From assembly GCA_028278645.1 (NCBI GenBank), contig JANQDZ010000028.1:1-55040 (forward strand): a DNA stretch of 55,040 nt. The letters are read 5' to 3'. This DNA comes from Longimicrobiales bacterium. Lineage in GTDB: Bacteria > Gemmatimonadota > Gemmatimonadetes > Longimicrobiales > Gaopeijiaceae. This document shows, one piece after another, positions 52,559-55,040 of this stretch. Below the pieces are notes generated by a model. The model saw only the letters and a list, made by a program, of their open reading frames with translations, was not told the DNA's origin and ran no database searches. Position 1 is the stretch's first letter. Each line of letters begins with the position of its first letter. The position numbers and the translations under genes are program-made.

Positions 52559-53981
52559 CCTGATTGCTCCCTGGAAAGACGCGGCTGACAAAGATCAAGG
52601 TGAGGGCCGAAACGATCAGGGGTAGGATGGCGGCGTGCTCCGGTCCGAGGGAACTATGCAGGAACTCTACCACCCGTTCCCCAACGAGGGCCTGCATCAG
52701 AGCGCCGTCTCGCACTTCGCCCAGGACAGCCGTGGTCCCACCCAGAACAATGGCCCAGAACGCGCTTCCCGCAGTAACGCCCAATCGATCGCGCCAAAAG
52801 CTCGCCAGGGTGGGGAGGGCTACGCCGCCAACGAACACGGCATATGCCACGAGGAGGGAGCTGATGATTCCCTCTTGGAAAACCGCTATCCCCCAGGCAA
52901 ATCCCCCCAGGGCGACCACAAGGACTCTGGTCAGCCGAAGTCTCCCCTGCTCCTCCAGCTCCAGGAAGGGATTCAGGACATTGAGCGATAGGATCGTTGA
53001 CGCGGAAATGAGGGTGGTGTCAGCGGAGGACATGATGGCACCCAACACCCCTACGACGATGACGCCCTTGAGCCCGATTGGGGCAAGCTCCCCCAGGGCC
53101 GTGGGTAAGGCGGCCTCCGGTGAAATCCCCGGGAACACCGCATGGATCAGAAGGCCAAGGGTAGCCAGAAGAAGGGACAGCGGAATCACAGCGAAAGCAG
53201 CGAAGAGAGAGGCGTTCCGGGCGGAACGCCCGGACTCGGCACAGAGGACACGGGAATAGATGTCCGGTCCCACCAGGTACGGCATCCCAAGGACCAACGG
53301 GTAAAAAACCAGGAGATGATACCACCCGAACCCGGGAGATGTGGGGAATTCCAGGTGACCGGCTGGAAGGGACGTGAGGCGTGCGCCGTTCAGGGCTCCG
53401 GCCGAGACAACAAGGACAAGAGCCGCCAGCAAAGCACCACCGAAGAGGAAAACCTGCCAGGAGTCAGTTCGGATGACCGAGAGCTGACCTCCCCACAGCG
53501 TATAGAGAACGAAAACCACCGTAACAACGGAAAGAGAGAGATCAAAGCCCAGCGGCAGGACGCTCTCCAGGATGAGAGCCCCGGCAACGAGCTGGGCCGC
53601 CACCACTCCGCACCACGCCAGGGAGATCACGGCAGCCCCGGCCACCGACACCCTGCGCCCGTACGCATCATGGAGAATGTCGGGAAGGGTATAGACACCC
53701 AGCCTGCGAACCTTCGCCGCCAGGACCAAGCCGAACGGGATCAGAGCCAACCCCCCAACGAGGGACCACCACGCTCCGGTGAGCCCTCTCGAGTACCCCA
53801 GACCGATGATCCCGACCGTCGAGGAGGCTCCAAAAATCGTGGCCACCAGGGATGCCGAAACGGGAAATGTCCGGGAACGGCGTGCGGCTACCCAATAGGA
53901 ATCCGGAGACCCTTTCCGAGCCCGCCACCCGACTCCGAGCATGAAGGCGAAATAGCCTCCAACGATGAGAAGGTCGATCAT
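52539..53981 (-). CDS. Sodium:solute symporter (SSS family)
   Basis: A 480-residue membrane protein with about 13 helices of the LeuT-fold SSS family (PutP/SglT). Signatures are the first-helix pair (YFAFMLGVGWRARKGSPDSYWVAARR), the sodium-site stretch SLVATIFGASSTVGIIGLGYSRG, and GVLGAIMSSADTTLISASTILSLNV near residue 330. The substrate is unknown; the translationally coupled S51 peptidase suggests an amino acid or dipeptide. Confidence 0.92.
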   Translation of the reverse strand: MIDLLIVGGYFAFMLGVGWRARKGSPDSYWVAARRSRTFPVSASLVATIFGASSTVGIIGLGYSRGLTGAWWSLVGGLALIPFGLVLAAKVRRLGVYTLPDILHDAYGRRVSVAGAAVISLAWCGVVAAQLVAGALILESVLPLGFDLSLSVVTVVFVLYTLWGGQLSVIRTDSWQVFLFGGALLAALVLVVSAGALNGARLTSLPAGHLEFPTSPGFGWYHLLVFYPLVLGMPYLVGPDIYSRVLCAESGRSARNASLFAAFAVIPLSLLLATLGLLIHAVFPGISPEAALPTALGELAPIGLKGVIVVGVLGAIMSSADTTLISASTILSLNVLNPFLELEEQGRLRLTRVLVVALGGFAWGIAVFQEGIISSLLVAYAVFVGGVALPTLASFWRDRLGVTAGSAFWAIVLGGTTAVLGEVRDGALMQALVGERVVEFLHSSLGPEHAAILPLIVSALTLIFVSRVFPGSNQDARTGP

Positions 53982-54021
53982 CCCTCAAGAACTGGTGAAG
54001 AACCGCCCCTCCGGCAAGGTG

Positions 54022-54290
54022 TTGAGGCGAGGTTCGAGTCCGGCCCCCGGCGGCGAGGGCTGGAGGCGAGGCTGCAGCCTGGCCCCCGGCGGCGAGGGCT
54101 GGAGGCGAGGTTCGAGTCCGGCTCCCGGCGGCGAGGGCTGGAGACGAGGTTGCAGCCTGGCCCCCGGCGGCGAGGGCTTGAGACGAGGTTGCAGCCTGGC
54201 CCCCGGCGGCGAGGGCTTGAGACGAGGTTGCAGCCTGGCCCCCGGCGTCGAGGGCTGGAGGCGAGGTTGCAGCCCGGTCCCCGGCGTCCC
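54022..54290. repeat. 39-bp tandem repeat, about seven copies
   Basis: Six full units start at 54022, 54061, 54100, 54139, 54178 and 54217; a seventh begins at 54256 and decays near 54290. The consensus runs TGGAGGCGAGGTTGCAGCCT followed by GGCCCCCGGCGGCGAGGGC. There are two variants: units 1 and 3 carry GGTTCGAGTCC where the others have GGTTGCAGCCT or GGCTGCAGCCT. Units are contiguous with no spacers, so this is not a CRISPR array. The unit length is a multiple of three, so open frames pass through on several frames by default. Confidence 0.92.
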
Positions 54291-54469
54291 CCTCGCTCCT
54301 CCGCTTCGCTACGACCGCCGTGTCCGTTCGGCCCCGGCGGCCGAGAGTCGCAGCGGGGGATCACCGGGACCCTCCATACTCCACTCCCCGCGGGGAGCAG
54401 ATCTCAATCGCGCCGGGTTGGGCCGGGATGGGGTCGAACCTCATCGGGTTTGGCCGGAACGGGCCTATC

Positions 54470-54514
54470 TCGCCGTACCCATTTTCGCCGTGCCCATTTT
54501 CGCCGTGCCCATCG
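54470..54514. repeat. 15-bp tandem repeat, three copies
   Basis: Units 54470-54484, 54485-54499 and 54500-54514 share TCGCCGTGCCCATTT with one or two changes. The array lies in the same gene-free stretch as the 39-bp array, about 180 bases further on. Confidence 0.85.
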
Positions 54515-54764
54515 GAGCATGAAGAGGCCCATCCAGCCATTGACAACTTTTGGGCGTCACGTTGGGTTAAGGCCCGGACCCCGGTCATTCTCGGCTCTCG
54601 ACGGGGGTACCTGGCCCCCTGACGCCCGTCGCCGGCCCCGCCCTCTTCCCATGATCTGCCACCCTCCCTTTTGTCCCCAGTAGGCTAGCACTGAAGCCAA
54701 TGACCCGCCCCGTATATTGTAGATAACCACTGTCACCATGGGCTTTTCCGGGGAGGGGACGACG

Positions 54765-55040
54765 ATGCAGACCGCCCAGAACTACTACCAGAACGATCAC
54801 CACACCGAGTACCAGAACCACTACAGCCACAACGACCACAAGATCTGCCACCCTGGCAATCCCATCTACTCACGCCCAATCCCGACCCAGCCTCGGCTCT
54901 TCCTCCTCCGGGAGGCGGCACCGGAGTACCTGACTGGACCGGAAGCCACTGAAGCTTCCCCGCCTTCCGCCACCCTCCCGACCACCGCCGATCCTGTGGT
55001 CGATCCGTCCTCCGATCCCGATGACGCGCTGTTCGAGCTG
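54765..55040 (+). CDS. Unidentified gene, cut by window end
   Basis: An open frame of 92 codons with no stop before the window edge. ATG 54765 has GGGGAGGGG six bases upstream; an in-frame ATG at 54738 lacks one. Third codon positions are overwhelmingly G or C, which supports this strand. The first 28 residues are extremely rich in His, Asn, Tyr and Gln (QNYYQNDHHTEYQNHYSHND), a possible metal-binding or low-complexity segment. A Pro/Thr/Ala-rich linker with alternating Asp follows. The minus-strand frame opposite is a Val-only helix that arises as its antisense. No family is recognised. Confidence 0.6.
   Translation, partial: MQTAQNYYQNDHHTEYQNHYSHNDHKICHPGNPIYSRPIPTQPRLFLLREAAPEYLTGPEATEASPPSATLPTTADPVVDPSSDPDDALFEL

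Larger units (their letters stand above)
53982..54764. other. Gene-free, repeat-rich stretch
   Basis: This 783-base stretch separates the minus-strand symporter from the plus-strand gene at 54765. It contains the 39-bp array at 54022-54290 and the 15-bp array at 54470-54514. Long open frames run through it on both strands, but they consist of the repeats or of low-complexity Pro/Arg/Gly sequence without ribosome binding sites. A TATATT at 54713-54718 could be the -10 box of the downstream gene. Confidence 0.6.

Noticed and set aside
54022-54290. CRISPR array
   Set aside because: The repeats are contiguous without spacers and there are no cas genes.
54022-54290. tRNA gene
   Set aside because: Only the T-arm-like core is present in two of seven units; no D-arm or anticodon arm is seen upstream.
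53142-54683. A 513-codon plus-strand open frame
   Set aside because: It runs antisense to the symporter and then through the 39-bp array; the product is low-complexity and repeats the array, with no ribosome binding site or family match.
54585-54851. Minus-strand valine-rich membrane ORF
   Set aside because: Its helix is almost only Val and Leu and is the antisense of the His/Asn/Tyr-rich gene, whose codon bias and ribosome binding site are better.

Overview
The window is about 55 kb of GC-rich, gene-dense bacterial chromosome with no rRNA, no recognisable tRNA, no CRISPR array, no insertion sequence and no phage genes. The content (diderm envelope genes, many exported peptidases and propeller proteins, four ECF sigma factors with anti-sigma partners, frequent GTG/TTG starts, many ATGA/TGATG gene overlaps) best fits a member of the Gemmatimonadota or a close relative. 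That placement is an inference from gene style; no marker gene here settles it.

Layout. 1-316: gene-free, with a 22-bp tandem repeat. 317-5957: an SLC12-like transporter, a tiny membrane ORF and a CopA-type copper ATPase (minus), divergent from a DUF302 gene (plus). 5954-9193 (minus): ECF sigma factor, zinc-finger anti-sigma, DNA polymerase III delta subunit and a SPOR protein. 9432-14870 (minus): Nudix hydrolase, an M16 peptidase pair (one active, one without the zinc motif), a TPR protein and an ApgM phosphoglycerate mutase. 15100-18857: aminotransferase and Ycf46-like AAA ATPase, a secreted protein and a STAS protein. 18945-28733 (minus): M28 and M14 peptidases behind a sigma/anti-sigma pair, a second sigma/anti-sigma/DUF4097 operon, and a TolB-like/TPR membrane protein. 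28970-34864: TerC, a 53-aa ORF, a three-gene operon (DUF4956 membrane protein, propeller, CYTH-PPK1 half-fusion) and a PP2C phosphatase. 35098-41098: TetR plus a Lol-like ABC export operon with its own LolA-like and barrel proteins. 41154-47702: NTF2-like and histidine phosphatase genes, an ECF sigma envelope-stress cluster, radical SAM, VTT protein and a response regulator. 47956-55040: propeller, AmgK-RapZ fusion with MurU, S51 peptidase, SSS symporter, a repeat-rich gene-free stretch and the start of an unidentified gene.

Two things stand out. First, the protein at 32117-34138 joins an N-terminal CYTH (triphosphate-tunnel) domain to what reads as the N and head domains of polyphosphate kinase PPK1, and stops just where the catalytic C1/C2 domains should begin. 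It is co-translated with a DUF4956 membrane protein, a family that I recall as a neighbour of VTC-type polyphosphate polymerases. This looks like an undescribed polyphosphate-linked membrane system. Second, the anti-sigma factor at 22338-23672 has three TonB-box-like motifs in its periplasmic part, which suggests a sigma pathway that contacts TonB directly.

Several intergenic spaces carry unrelated short tandem repeats (15-39 bp units), an unusual habit of this genome. All function calls come from motifs and remembered family features; no database search was run.
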